Shown one piece after another: positions 1-6,692 of a stretch of DNA of 7,793 nucleotides (positions within the stretch are counted from its first letter, which is position 1; every line of letters starts with the position of its first letter). The position numbers and the translations under genes are program-made. The notes beneath the pieces were generated by a model that made no database searches, had not been told where the DNA came from, and saw only the letters and a program-made list of their open reading frames with translations. Source of the DNA: Deltaproteobacteria bacterium (GTDB lineage Bacteria > Desulfobacterota > Dissulfuribacteria > Dissulfuribacterales > UBA3076); the NCBI GenBank assembly GCA_030618205.1, contig JAUXDR010000036.1, positions 1 to 7,793 of the forward strand, in the 5' to 3' direction.

Positions 1-77
1 ACGAAAACACGAAAGATTGAAAGCACGAAATAAAACAACATTCAGGCTTTCGTGTCTTCGTATTTTCGTGCTTTCGT
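1..77. repeat. Inverted array of 8-base units (consensus acgaaaNN)
   Basis: Two facing arms are seen. The left arm (1-32) is four consecutive 8-base units resembling acgaaaNN. The right arm (46-77) is four consecutive units of the reverse complement, such as gctttcgt. The spacer is 13 bases. The arms pair imperfectly, so the element could fold as a hairpin in DNA or RNA. It lies downstream of aroF. The left arm touches the window edge and may extend further. No coding potential is apparent. It may be a dispersed intergenic repeat, but that needs the rest of the genome. Confidence 0.75.
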
Positions 78-120
78 GATCATTTTTTTATCTTCAAACC
101 TGTTTGGTTCCGGCTTGTCC

Positions 121-189
121 GAATTAGGAATTAACAAAAGGCCTTCAAGCCATCAATCTTATTATTCTAATTCCTCAATTCCTCAATTT
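121..189. repeat. Inverted array of gaattgag/gaattag units overlapping the aroF stop codon
   Basis: The left arm (121-135) has two units, gaattag and gaattaac. The right arm (167-189), read on the minus strand, has three units: aaattgag, gaattgag and gaattag. The right arm encodes the last seven residues of aroF, and its final unit contains the TAG stop at 167-169. The spacer (136-166) has no clear feature beyond a weak GGC/GCC hairpin. The arrangement resembles the 8-base array at 1-77 but uses a different unit. Confidence 0.6.
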
Positions 190-1291
190 CTTTCACCAAT
201 CCCTTTCTTTCTTCGTAAGCACGCCGCACAATTTCTACGTCTGCAATGAAGTGATCAACCTCCTGCATTGTAAGGGCCTGTGGTCCGTCGCACAGGGCAA
301 CTTCCGGCTTGGGATGGCACTCCACCAGAATCATATTTGCCCCGGCAACCACGCCTTGGGCCGTAGCGTGAAAGATGTCGAGCAGGCCGTCAGGTGCGCG
401 GTCCCTGGAGCCGACGGAATGGGTCGGGTCAATACATACCGGGAGCCTTGTCAGTCTTTTCACAACCGGAACATGGGTAAAGTCCACAAGATTACGATGG
501 GGTTCTCCCATTCTGGTTTTAATTCCCCGCAAACATATTACGATGTTGCGGTTTCCCTCACTGGCAATATACTCGCAGGCGTTTAATGACTCTTCCAGAC
601 TGAGTCCCATGCCCCGTTTGTACAGTACGGGGAACTCATGCTGAGATCCCACTGCCTTGAGAAGCTCAAAGTTCTGGGCATTTCTTGTACCTGTTTGCAG
701 CATCACTCCTGTGGGACGTCCGGCCTGTTCCAGGGCATCCATGATTTCTTCGATATGTATGGCCCTGAGTACCTCCATGGCCACCACCTTTATTCCGTAT
801 TTCCCGGCAAGTTCAAAGACCCAGGGCAGACATGATTTCCCATGACCCTGGAAGTCATAAGGGCTGGTTCGGGGTTTGTAGGCGCCCATGCGGGCGGTAG
901 TAATATTCAGTCTCTGAAGTTTCCTGAAGATTATTTCTACGTGCTCAGGCGTGTCTACAGCACAGAGCCCGATGAAGATATGAAGGCAGTCCTGGTTAAA
1001 TGCAATCCCATTATACTCAAAGCCGATCTGATCTAACTGTCCGCCATGTCGGCCTATCAAGCGATATTTACTTGAGACCCTTATTACTTTTTCCACTCCG
1101 GGCATACGCTCCAGGGTCTCAAATGGCAGGTCATGAGTGGGGCCAATCAGGTAAACTTCCGTCACTACCCGGATAGTGCCCTTAACATCTGAAATCCTGG
1201 GCTTGATATCGGGGAACTGGCGAACGTAGTTCATTAGTTGGGACATTTCGGTGCTATCGGGGCCGATACCCGGCTTTAAGATTATGATCAT
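167..1291 (-). CDS. aroF: 3-deoxy-7-phosphoheptulonate (DAHP) synthase, AroF type with N-terminal ferredoxin-like domain
   Basis: DAHP synthase condenses phosphoenolpyruvate and erythrose 4-phosphate in the first, cytosolic step of the shikimate pathway. The 374-residue protein has a short N-terminal domain (about 1-75) like the ferredoxin-like regulatory domain of the Thermotoga-type enzyme, then a TIM-barrel. Visible barrel motifs are RMGAYKPRTSPYDFQG (134-149), GTRNAQNFELLKAVG (201-215), a KRG at 225-227, DPTHS (288-292), and ECHPKPE followed by ALCDG (324-336). Likely metal ligands are C110, H291, E324 and D335. The ATG has AAGAGGT (1299-1305) seven bases upstream. Several positions differ from the consensus I recall: GLCAVD where GPC-x-x-E is usual, DPTH for DPSH, and CLRG for CERG. 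It could therefore be a divergent paralogue. The C-terminal residues lie inside a repeat array. It is divergent from the helicase gene. Family assignment is firm; the exact in vivo role is less so. Confidence 0.9.
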   Translation of the reverse strand: MIIILKPGIGPDSTEMSQLMNYVRQFPDIKPRISDVKGTIRVVTEVYLIGPTHDLPFETLERMPGVEKVIRVSSKYRLIGRHGGQLDQIGFEYNGIAFNQDCLHIFIGLCAVDTPEHVEIIFRKLQRLNITTARMGAYKPRTSPYDFQGHGKSCLPWVFELAGKYGIKVVAMEVLRAIHIEEIMDALEQAGRPTGVMLQTGTRNAQNFELLKAVGSQHEFPVLYKRGMGLSLEESLNACEYIASEGNRNIVICLRGIKTRMGEPHRNLVDFTHVPVVKRLTRLPVCIDPTHSVGSRDRAPDGLLDIFHATAQGVVAGANMILVECHPKPEVALCDGPQALTMQEVDHFIADVEIVRRAYEERKGLVKEIEELRN

Positions 1292-1316
1292 TGGTTTTAC
1301 CTCTTGTTACCGTTTA

Positions 1317-1335
1317 CCGCAGAGAACGCAGAGAG
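1317..1335. repeat. Short tandem 9-base motif (cgcagaga type)
   Basis: Two adjacent near-identical 9-base units, ccgcagaga and acgcagaga, lie in the leader of aroF, between its ribosome binding site and the divergent promoter region. The motif is short, and only its similarity in scale to the other arrays in this window makes it notable. It could be a remnant of a dispersed repeat. Confidence 0.4.
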
Positions 1336-1343
1336 ACAATTTT

Positions 1344-1373
1344 TTGTGTCGTGGTATATAGTAATGCGATAAT
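1344..1373 (+). promoter_or_regulatory. Candidate sigma-70 promoter with extended -10 for the helicase-nuclease gene
   Basis: A GATAAT -10 hexamer (1368-1373; five of six matches to TATAAT) is preceded by TG one base upstream (1365-1366), the extended -10 pattern. A weak -35 (TTGTGT, 1344-1349) stands 18 bases upstream. Transcription would begin near 1380, leaving a leader of about 60 bases before the ATG at 1440. This is sequence inspection only. The same short region must also carry the aroF promoter on the other strand, for which I found no convincing pair of hexamers. Confidence 0.4.
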
Positions 1374-1439
1374 GATAGTTTTCTTTTCCATTGCTTGCAA
1401 GGGGAGAGTAACCAGGGAGACAGGCTCTCTTTACATAGC

Positions 1440-4340
1440 ATGAAGTGCAAAAACAGGATAGGAGAGTACGTCAGGTCCCTCAAGGCATCTCCCGGACTGG
1501 GACGCCAGGTGGTGTTTCATAAAGAGGTTCCTGCCACAGAGGCCTGTTTCAACAGTCCTGCAAGGCCCTGGTCCGATGAGATGCAAGTGCTTCTTGAAGG
1601 TAGCGGCATCTCCCGCCTTTATTCCCACCAGGTCTCGGCTATTGACCTTGTACGCTCCGGCCGGCATATAGTGGTATCTACACCGACAGCCAGCGGAAAG
1701 ACCCTGGTATATAGCCTTCCTGTGATAGAGCAGATCCTGGAAAATCCATTAAGCCGCGCTTTGTACTTATTTCCACTAAAGGCCCTTGCCCAGGATCAGA
1801 TGAAGGCATTCAGGGAATTGACTGCCTGCCTTGACAGGGAGCGGGCCCCTACCTGTGCCACTTACGATGGAGATACTTCTGCCTGGAAAAGGAAGCGATT
1901 AAGGGAACTGCCCCCAAATGTGCTTTTAACCAATCCTGAGATGCTCCATCTCTCTCTTCTGGCCCATCATGAAAAGTGGGCCACATTCTGGCAGGGCCTT
2001 ACCCACGTGGTAATAGACGAAGTTCATACATACAGGGGTGTCATGGGCTCCCACATGGCCTGGGTATTTCGCAGGATGAACAGGGTCTGCGCCCATTACG
2101 GAGTCAGTCCTATACTGGTGTTTTGCTCCGCCACGGTTGGAAATCCTTCCGAGCTTACTTCCAAGCTGTCCGGGCTTGATGTGCAGGCTGTCACCAAAAA
2201 CAGTGCCCCTCATGGCAGGAAACATGTGATTTTCATTAATCCTGAAGATGGGGCTGCACAGACCGCAATTAAACTGCTCCGGGCTGCCCTTCACCGTGGT
2301 CTCAGAACCATAGTTTATACCCAGTCCAGGAAGCTTGCCGAGCTGATCAATATCTGGGTAAGTCAGAGGGCAGGTTCTATGGCCAAGCGCATAAGTGCTT
2401 ACAGGGCCGGTTATCTGCCGGAGGAAAGGAGAGAGATTGAAAGGAAGCTCTCAAGCGGTGAGCTCCTGGCAGTGATCTCTACGAGTGCCCTTGAGCTGGG
2501 TATTGACATAGGGTCGCTGGATCTCTGTTTACTCGTTGGCTATCCGGGCACAGTCATGGCCACATGGCAAAGGGGAGGCAGGGTAGGGCGCAGCTTGCAG
2601 GATTCAGCCCTTGTGCTCATTGCCCAGGAGGATGCACTTGACCAGTACTTTATGCTAAATCCAGGGGATTTTTTTAAACGGCCTCCTGAGTCTGCGGTAT
2701 TGAATCCTGGAAATCCAGTGATTATGGGCAGGCACCTGGTGTGTGCCGCATCAGAGGTCACAATACGAACAGATGAATCCTGGCTCAAGGAAAGAGAGGT
2801 AGCAAAGGCCATCTCTAAACTTGAGTCCAAGGGAAAACTCCTGAGGAGCGAAAATGGAAAGGAGCTTTATTCTGTCCGCAAATTTCCTCAAAGGGGTATT
2901 AATCTGAGAGGCGTTGGCCAGACTTATCAGATAGTCTCCAGGACTGACGGCCGCACCATAGGGGCAATTGACGGGTTCAGGGCCTTTCGTGAGACCCATC
3001 CAGGCGCGGTCTATCTGCATAGGGGTGAAAGTTACGTGGTTGACCGGCTTGATATTGAGACCCGCATCGTAGAGGTGTCACCTGCCAAAGTGGATTATTT
3101 TACACGGGTAAGAGGCAATAAGACCACTGAGATACTGGAGGTATTCGGGAAAAAGGGGGTGTATGGGACCAGTGTGTTCCTGGGACGACTCAGGATCACA
3201 GACCGGATCACCGGGTATGAGAGAAGGCATGTAAGGGGACAGCGTCTATTGAATATCGTACCTCTGGATCTTCCACCACAGGTCTTTGAGACAGAGGGCC
3301 TCTGGATAGAGATCCCGAATGAAGTCCGGAAGGCAACAGAAAAGGCCTACATGCATTTCATGGGTGGAATCCATGCCCTTGAACACGCTGCTATTGGAAT
3401 ATTACCACTTCTGGTCCTGACTGATAGAAACGACCTTGGTGGCATATCCACTCCCTATCACCCGCAGGTTCGCAAAGCCGCGGTCTTTGTTTACGATGGG
3501 GTACCAGGTGGAGTGGGCCTCAGCCGCCAGGCCTTTGAAAAGGCAGAGGAGCTTTTACAGAAGACCTTAAAGGTCATTGAGAGTTGCCCCTGTGAGTTGG
3601 GGTGTCCTTCCTGTGTACATTCCCCCAAGTGCGGCTCCGGCAACCGGCCGATAGACAAGAGAGCCGCTATTTTTGTGTTAAGGGGTATTGTAGAAATCAG
3701 GCAGGGGTTTAGGAGCAAAGGGAAGAGGGAAAAGGGTCAAGGGGCGAAAGACAAGAGGCAAAAGCTCGAAAAAGCTCCAGGTTCAATTCCCCGATTTGGT
3801 GTCTTTGACCTTGAGACCCAGCTTTCCGCCCAGGAAGTTGGAGGATGGCACAGGGCGGATCTGATGAAGGTGAGCTGTGCTGTTCTCTTTGACTCCGGGA
3901 GGGACGCCCTTCTGGAGTTCCTGGAGCCTGACATCCCCGAGTTGATTGAGCGCTTATCTGAATTGGACTTGATTATAGGCTTCAATCTGAAACGCTTTGA
4001 TTACAAGGTGCTCTCTGCTTACAGCGATCTGGATTTCTGGGGCCTCCCAACCCTGGACATTCTGGAAGATGTTTACACAAGGCTTGGCTACAGGCTTTCC
4101 TTGGATCACCTGGCAAGCGTCACTCTCGGCACACAGAAAACCGCCGATGGTATGCAGGCCCTTAGGTGGTGGAAGCAGGGAAAAATTAAGGAAATCCTCG
4201 AATATTGCAATAAGGACGTGGCCATTACAAGGGATTTATTCCTTTATGGATACAAAAAAGGCTATTTACTTTTTAAGAACAAAGCAAGGAAAATAGTCCG
4301 GATTCCAGTGGACTGGGGGCATAATTTTCTGATCCGCTGA
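1440..4340 (+). CDS. YprA/MrfA-type DEVH-box helicase with Zn-binding domain, fused to a YprB/MrfB-type RNase H-like exonuclease
   Basis: A superfamily 2 helicase and a 3'-5' exonuclease-type domain are joined in one 966-residue chain. Helicase motifs (numbered from the ATG at 1440) are LYSHQ (60-64), Walker A TPTASGKT (81-88), DEVH (193-196), SAT (230-232) and QRGGRVGR (377-384). A cysteine cluster (C716, C718, C722, C725, C731) matches the C-terminal zinc-binding DUF1998/MZB region of MrfA. A lysine-rich linker (about 756-785) follows. The nuclease domain then shows FDLET (D790, E792), NLKRFDY (D854) and YCNKD (Y922, D926), a DEDD-type set. In Bacillus subtilis, MrfA and MrfB are separate proteins that act together in mitomycin C damage repair, so a DNA-repair role is inferred here. 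A TTG at 1395 would add 15 residues, but it lacks a Shine-Dalgarno sequence. ATG 1440 has only a distant purine stretch, so the start is uncertain. The gene stands alone, convergent with panB. Confidence 0.9.
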   Translation: MKCKNRIGEYVRSLKASPGLGRQVVFHKEVPATEACFNSPARPWSDEMQVLLEGSGISRLYSHQVSAIDLVRSGRHIVVSTPTASGKTLVYSLPVIEQILENPLSRALYLFPLKALAQDQMKAFRELTACLDRERAPTCATYDGDTSAWKRKRLRELPPNVLLTNPEMLHLSLLAHHEKWATFWQGLTHVVIDEVHTYRGVMGSHMAWVFRRMNRVCAHYGVSPILVFCSATVGNPSELTSKLSGLDVQAVTKNSAPHGRKHVIFINPEDGAAQTAIKLLRAALHRGLRTIVYTQSRKLAELINIWVSQRAGSMAKRISAYRAGYLPEERREIERKLSSGELLAVISTSALELGIDIGSLDLCLLVGYPGTVMATWQRGGRVGRSLQDSALVLIAQEDALDQYFMLNPGDFFKRPPESAVLNPGNPVIMGRHLVCAASEVTIRTDESWLKEREVAKAISKLESKGKLLRSENGKELYSVRKFPQRGINLRGVGQTYQIVSRTDGRTIGAIDGFRAFRETHPGAVYLHRGESYVVDRLDIETRIVEVSPAKVDYFTRVRGNKTTEILEVFGKKGVYGTSVFLGRLRITDRITGYERRHVRGQRLLNIVPLDLPPQVFETEGLWIEIPNEVRKATEKAYMHFMGGIHALEHAAIGILPLLVLTDRNDLGGISTPYHPQVRKAAVFVYDGVPGGVGLSRQAFEKAEELLQKTLKVIESCPCELGCPSCVHSPKCGSGNRPIDKRAAIFVLRGIVEIRQGFRSKGKREKGQGAKDKRQKLEKAPGSIPRFGVFDLETQLSAQEVGGWHRADLMKVSCAVLFDSGRDALLEFLEPDIPELIERLSELDLIIGFNLKRFDYKVLSAYSDLDFWGLPTLDILEDVYTRLGYRLSLDHLASVTLGTQKTADGMQALRWWKQGKIKEILEYCNKDVAITRDLFLYGYKKGYLLFKNKARKIVRIPVDWGHNFLIR
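3712..3779 (+). repeat. Degenerate 7-base tandem array encoding the helicase-nuclease linker
   Basis: From 3717 to 3765 the DNA reads as seven consecutive, degenerate 7-base units (such as aaaggga, agaggga, aaagggt, caagggg, caagagg). The array is bracketed by inverted ends GGAGC (3712-3716) and GCTCC (3775-3779). It has no stop in the coding frame and encodes a Lys/Gly/Arg-rich stretch between the helicase zinc-binding domain and the exonuclease domain. Its purine-rich, short-period composition is unlike the flanking coding DNA and more like the intergenic arrays in this window. Confidence 0.55.
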
Positions 4341-4475
4341 GCACAAGGCCGACAATCCCTACCCATGACTTGACTATTGTATTACGCGTAGCAAGCGGTG
4401 GCATAAAAGATCTGTTTTTCACTGCGGGTATTTACCAAAAAAAGGCCGTGATTTGGGCACTCGATATGTCTAAAA

Positions 4476-5357
4476 TTACATGGGGTCGGGAATAGCTGAC
4501 GAAATATCAGCCTTAAGCTCTTCCAAAAGCTCCTCGCCGCCTCCAAAACTGTGCTCCGGCCCGGGGAATGCACCGTTTGTTACTTCATCAATAAAGTCGT
4601 CTAAGGCTTCCTTGATCTTCGGGGCGAGATTTGCATAGCGTTTTACAAAGCTCGGTGTAAATTTTTCAAAAAACCCGAGCAGGTCGTTAGTTACAAGGAC
4701 CTGGCCATCGCAGTGTGGGCCTGCTCCGATACCTATGGTAGGGATGGGGACTATCTCGGTAATTATTTTTGCAAGAGCAGACGGAATGCACTCCAAGACA
4801 AGTGAAAAGGCCCCTGCATCAGCCACTGCCCTGGCATCTTCAAGTAGCTTTTTTGCCGATTCCAGGTCTCTGCCCTGTACTTTGTATCCACCAAGCGCTA
4901 TTGCTGTTTGGGGAGTGAGGCCTATATGTCCCATAACAGAAATGCCCGCCTTGACAATTCTCTCAATGGTAGGGGCCATGTAAGAGCCACCTTCCAGCTT
5001 GACGCCGTGGCATCCGGCTTTCTTAAGAAACATGCCTGCGTTTCTCACCGCCTCATTTTTGGAGACCTGGTATGACAGGTAAGGCATGTCTCCAATCAGC
5101 AGTGCTCTATTAACTCCTCGCCGGACTGCGCTGCAGTGGTGGATCATTTCCTCCATTGTGACCGGCACTGTTGAGTCATAACCCAGGGCCACCATGCCCA
5201 GAGAATCACCCACCAGAACTATGTCCAAACCGGCTTCATCTATTACTCTGGCCATACTGTAATCGTAGGCCGTAAGCATGGTGATTTTTTCACCTGAGGC
5301 CTTCTTATTTTGCAGATCAGCGAGTGTGACGGCCTTTGAGGCCTTTTTTTCTTTCAT
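4476..5357 (-). CDS. panB: 3-methyl-2-oxobutanoate hydroxymethyltransferase (ketopantoate hydroxymethyltransferase)
   Basis: PanB transfers a hydroxymethyl group from 5,10-methylenetetrahydrofolate to 2-oxoisovalerate, giving ketopantoate in the pantothenate/CoA pathway. It is a cytosolic TIM-barrel enzyme that usually forms a decamer. The 293-residue protein shows the family motifs TAYDYSMA (29-36), VGDSLGM (49-55), LIGDMPYLSY (87-96), VKLEGG (119-124), GHIGLTPQ (143-150), and IGIGAGPHCDGQVLV (208-222). Metal and catalytic residues by family alignment are D51, D90, E122 and E189, with K120 nearby. The protein is some 30 residues longer than E. coli PanB (about 264), mainly from an acidic C-terminal tail after the PGPEHSF segment. 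The ATG at 5355-5357 has no clear Shine-Dalgarno sequence, but the N-terminus aligns with the family. No panC or panD is visible beside it. It lies downstream of rnpB with its own candidate promoter. Confidence 0.96.
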   Translation of the reverse strand: MKEKKASKAVTLADLQNKKASGEKITMLTAYDYSMARVIDEAGLDIVLVGDSLGMVALGYDSTVPVTMEEMIHHCSAVRRGVNRALLIGDMPYLSYQVSKNEAVRNAGMFLKKAGCHGVKLEGGSYMAPTIERIVKAGISVMGHIGLTPQTAIALGGYKVQGRDLESAKKLLEDARAVADAGAFSLVLECIPSALAKIITEIVPIPTIGIGAGPHCDGQVLVTNDLLGFFEKFTPSFVKRYANLAPKIKEALDDFIDEVTNGAFPGPEHSFGGGEELLEELKADISSAIPDPM

Positions 5358-5379
5358 TTGTCAAGTAGAAGCAAGAAAA

Positions 5380-5400
5380 ATTGAATATTCAATATTCAAT
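5380..5400. repeat. AT-rich 7-base triplet repeat, near-palindromic
   Basis: Three consecutive 7-base units (one attgaat, then attcaat twice) form a 21-base near-perfect palindrome between rnpB and panB. It overlaps the -10 region of the candidate panB promoter, so it could be an operator-like site or just another short-unit repeat. Nothing in the window identifies a binding protein. Confidence 0.45.
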
Positions 5401-5413
5401 CATTAATTGTCAA
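5384..5413 (-). promoter_or_regulatory. Candidate panB promoter (consensus TTGACA -35)
   Basis: On the minus strand a perfect TTGACA (5408-5413) is followed, after an 18-base spacer, by AATATT (5384-5389; four of six matches to TATAAT). A 17-base spacer reading GAATAT is also possible. Transcription would start near 5377, about 20 bases before the panB ATG. It lies directly after the rnpB 3' end, so panB need not depend on rnpB transcription. Confidence 0.5.
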
Positions 5414-5420
5414 TAAAAAG

Positions 5421-5793
5421 AGCCGGTGGAGACCGTCATAAGCCGGGTTCTGTCCCCTTGTGCGATCCAAGGTGGTGATCATTCATCTGGGGTGTCGATT
5501 ACTCGACACCTCATGCAACCTACCCGGGAGCTTCGAGCGGGCCACTCTCAAGCGCTCCCCTATTTGGTCTTGCTACGGGTGGGGTTTACCAAGCCTGCAA
5601 CGTCACCGCCGCAGCTGGTGAGCTCTTACCTCACCTTTTCACCCTTACCGGGCAAACGCCCGGCGGTATATTTTCTGTGGCACTTTCCCTAGGGTCGCCC
5701 CCGGTCCGCGTTACGGACCACCCTGCCCTGTGGAGCCCGGACTTTCCTCCAGGCAAAAGTATTGCCTGGCGATCACCGGCCGTCTCCGCCGGC
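5421..5793 (-). ncRNA. rnpB: RNase P RNA, bacterial class A
   Basis: This is the catalytic RNA of ribonuclease P, which removes the 5' leader of pre-tRNAs. The minus strand carries hallmark conserved segments: GAGGAAAGTCCGGGCTCC near the 5' end, a GGTAAACCCCACC and CCAAATAGGGG region in the middle, GATGAATGA, and ACAGAACCCGGCTTA near the 3' end. The two ends pair to form helix P1: GCCGG-C-GGAGAC at the 5' end (5782-5793) with GTCTCC-A-CCGGC at the 3' end (5422-5433), with one C/A mismatch. This pairing sets the approximate boundaries; the length of about 373 is normal for class A. A TATATT (5798-5803) just upstream may be its -10 box, but no good -35 is seen. The 3' end runs into a five-T tract (5415-5419), which with P1 may terminate transcription. 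Antisense open frames inside this region are spurious. Confidence 0.97.
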
Positions 5794-5815
5794 AAAAAAT
5801 ATAGTTTAACCTAAA

Positions 5816-5968
5816 TTGAGCGATTAGCCTTTAGCGGTTAGCTATTAGTTTAATGATTACAGGATGTTTTACTATTACAAACTTTCACCCGTTGGGTGTT
5901 ATTTCTAATTAACGTAATGCCCTGATTTTTCAGAGCTAAATGCTAATGGCTAACAGCTAATCGCTCAA
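5816..5968. repeat. Inverted repeat with arms of 7-base NNTTAGC units
   Basis: Two 34-base arms (5816-5849 and 5935-5968) face each other across an 85-base centre. Each arm begins at its outer end with the same 13 bases, TTGAGCGATTAGC, and consists of a TTGAGC cap plus four 7-base units ending in TTAGC or a close variant. The outer half pairs well and the inner half diverges. The right arm starts one base after the stop codon of the zinc-ribbon gene. The left arm lies in the upstream region of rnpB. The centre holds a small CACCC-GTT-GGGTG hairpin (5886-5898) and no gene. This is the whole content of the gap between rnpB and the zinc-ribbon gene. Confidence 0.75.
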
Positions 5969-5969
5969 C

Positions 5970-6686
5970 TTAAGTTTTACTTACTTCTAAAGCATATATC
6001 AGACGCTGGCAAGAAGGACAAGTTAAGATTTTTTCATCTCTTAGCAACTCATTATATAGTTGCGGAGGAATATTCATGTTACATGCAGAACAGACGCCAT
6101 CAGTCACTGCTGCTACGGCAACACATGCCCTCCTGTCTTTGAGGAAGTTATATTTGGATAACAGGTTCGGGCTTATATCTTTGGATACAGTTTGTCTCTC
6201 CTCAGTTAAGGCGGAAGTCTTGGCGTCCAGTTTGGCCCCTAATTCTTTGATGCGTTTTTTCTCTGCCCTTATTTCCTTGCGATACTGCTTGACCTGTTTC
6301 ATTTTTTCTTTGATTTCTTCCTCCAGAGAGCCGGTTTCCTCCATGATGGCCAGAATTTCGTCCTCTCTGGCCGTGTTGGCCTTCTTTATTTCGTTAATTT
6401 CTTTTTGCAGTGCCTGATATTCCCTATTAGTTTTTAACGAAAAGAGCTTTTTCTGAGATTTTCCAAAACGCATATTCTCCAACTCAAATTCATCCTCTAC
6501 GTCAACTTTCCTTTTCTGAATTTCAGTTATACGTTCATTGAGTTCATTGAGTTCTGCCTCTTTGGATGAAAGGTGCTCTTGAAGGCCTTCAAGATGCTTT
6601 GGAGCAGAGGACTTTTCCTCATTTATCTTGTGAAGTTCGAGATCGACACCTTGTAATCTTACTAGAATTGCAAGTTCTGGTTTCAA
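5970..6686 (-). CDS. Coiled-coil protein with C-terminal C4 zinc ribbon (COG1579/DUF164 family)
   Basis: The 238-residue protein is mostly one long charged coiled-coil hairpin (about 10-175), rich in Glu and Lys, and includes the family segment KTNREYQALQKEI (85-97). It ends in a zinc ribbon with two CxxC pairs, C199/C202 and C223/C226. The size and order match the COG1579 family, whose best-known member, HP0958/FlgZ of Helicobacter, acts in flagellar gene expression. The role in other bacteria is poorly known, and nothing flagellar is visible here, so I assign no specific function. It starts with TTG, supported by AAGGAG six bases upstream. Only 14 bases separate it from the Nif3-like stop codon, so the two are very likely co-transcribed. 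No signal peptide is seen; it should be cytosolic. Confidence 0.88.
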   Translation of the reverse strand: MKPELAILVRLQGVDLELHKINEEKSSAPKHLEGLQEHLSSKEAELNELNERITEIQKRKVDVEDEFELENMRFGKSQKKLFSLKTNREYQALQKEINEIKKANTAREDEILAIMEETGSLEEEIKEKMKQVKQYRKEIRAEKKRIKELGAKLDAKTSALTEERQTVSKDISPNLLSKYNFLKDRRACVAVAAVTDGVCSACNMNIPPQLYNELLRDEKILTCPSCQRLIYALEVSKT

Positions 6687-6692
6687 TTTTTG

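Noticed and set aside
135..151. A weak hairpin with a T-tract on the minus strand after aroF, as a terminator
   Set aside because: The stem is only three to four pairs with a short interrupted T-run. It could contribute, but it does not stand out from the surrounding repeats.
52..249. A 65-residue plus-strand open frame with a signal-peptide-like start
   Set aside because: It is a translation of the right arm of the octamer array, the gaattgag array and the antisense end of aroF; no ribosome binding site.
1335..1350. gaca/tgtc inverted repeat in the aroF-helicase divergent region as an operator
   Set aside because: Only four base pairs around an AT-rich centre, too short to support a regulatory claim.
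1395..1439. TTG at 1395 as the start of the helicase-nuclease
   Set aside because: No Shine-Dalgarno sequence precedes it and the added 15 residues do not look like the family N-terminus. It is not excluded, since ATG 1440 also lacks a well-spaced one.
4341..4475. Convergent gap between the helicase-nuclease and panB as a bidirectional terminator
   Set aside because: I found a T-tract on the minus strand (complement of the A-run near 4437-4443) but no convincing stable stem before it, and no gene or repeat in this stretch.
5426..5692. An 88-residue plus-strand open frame beginning METVISRVLSPCA
   Set aside because: It lies entirely within the RNase P RNA gene on the opposite strand; its bases are explained by conserved rnpB segments.
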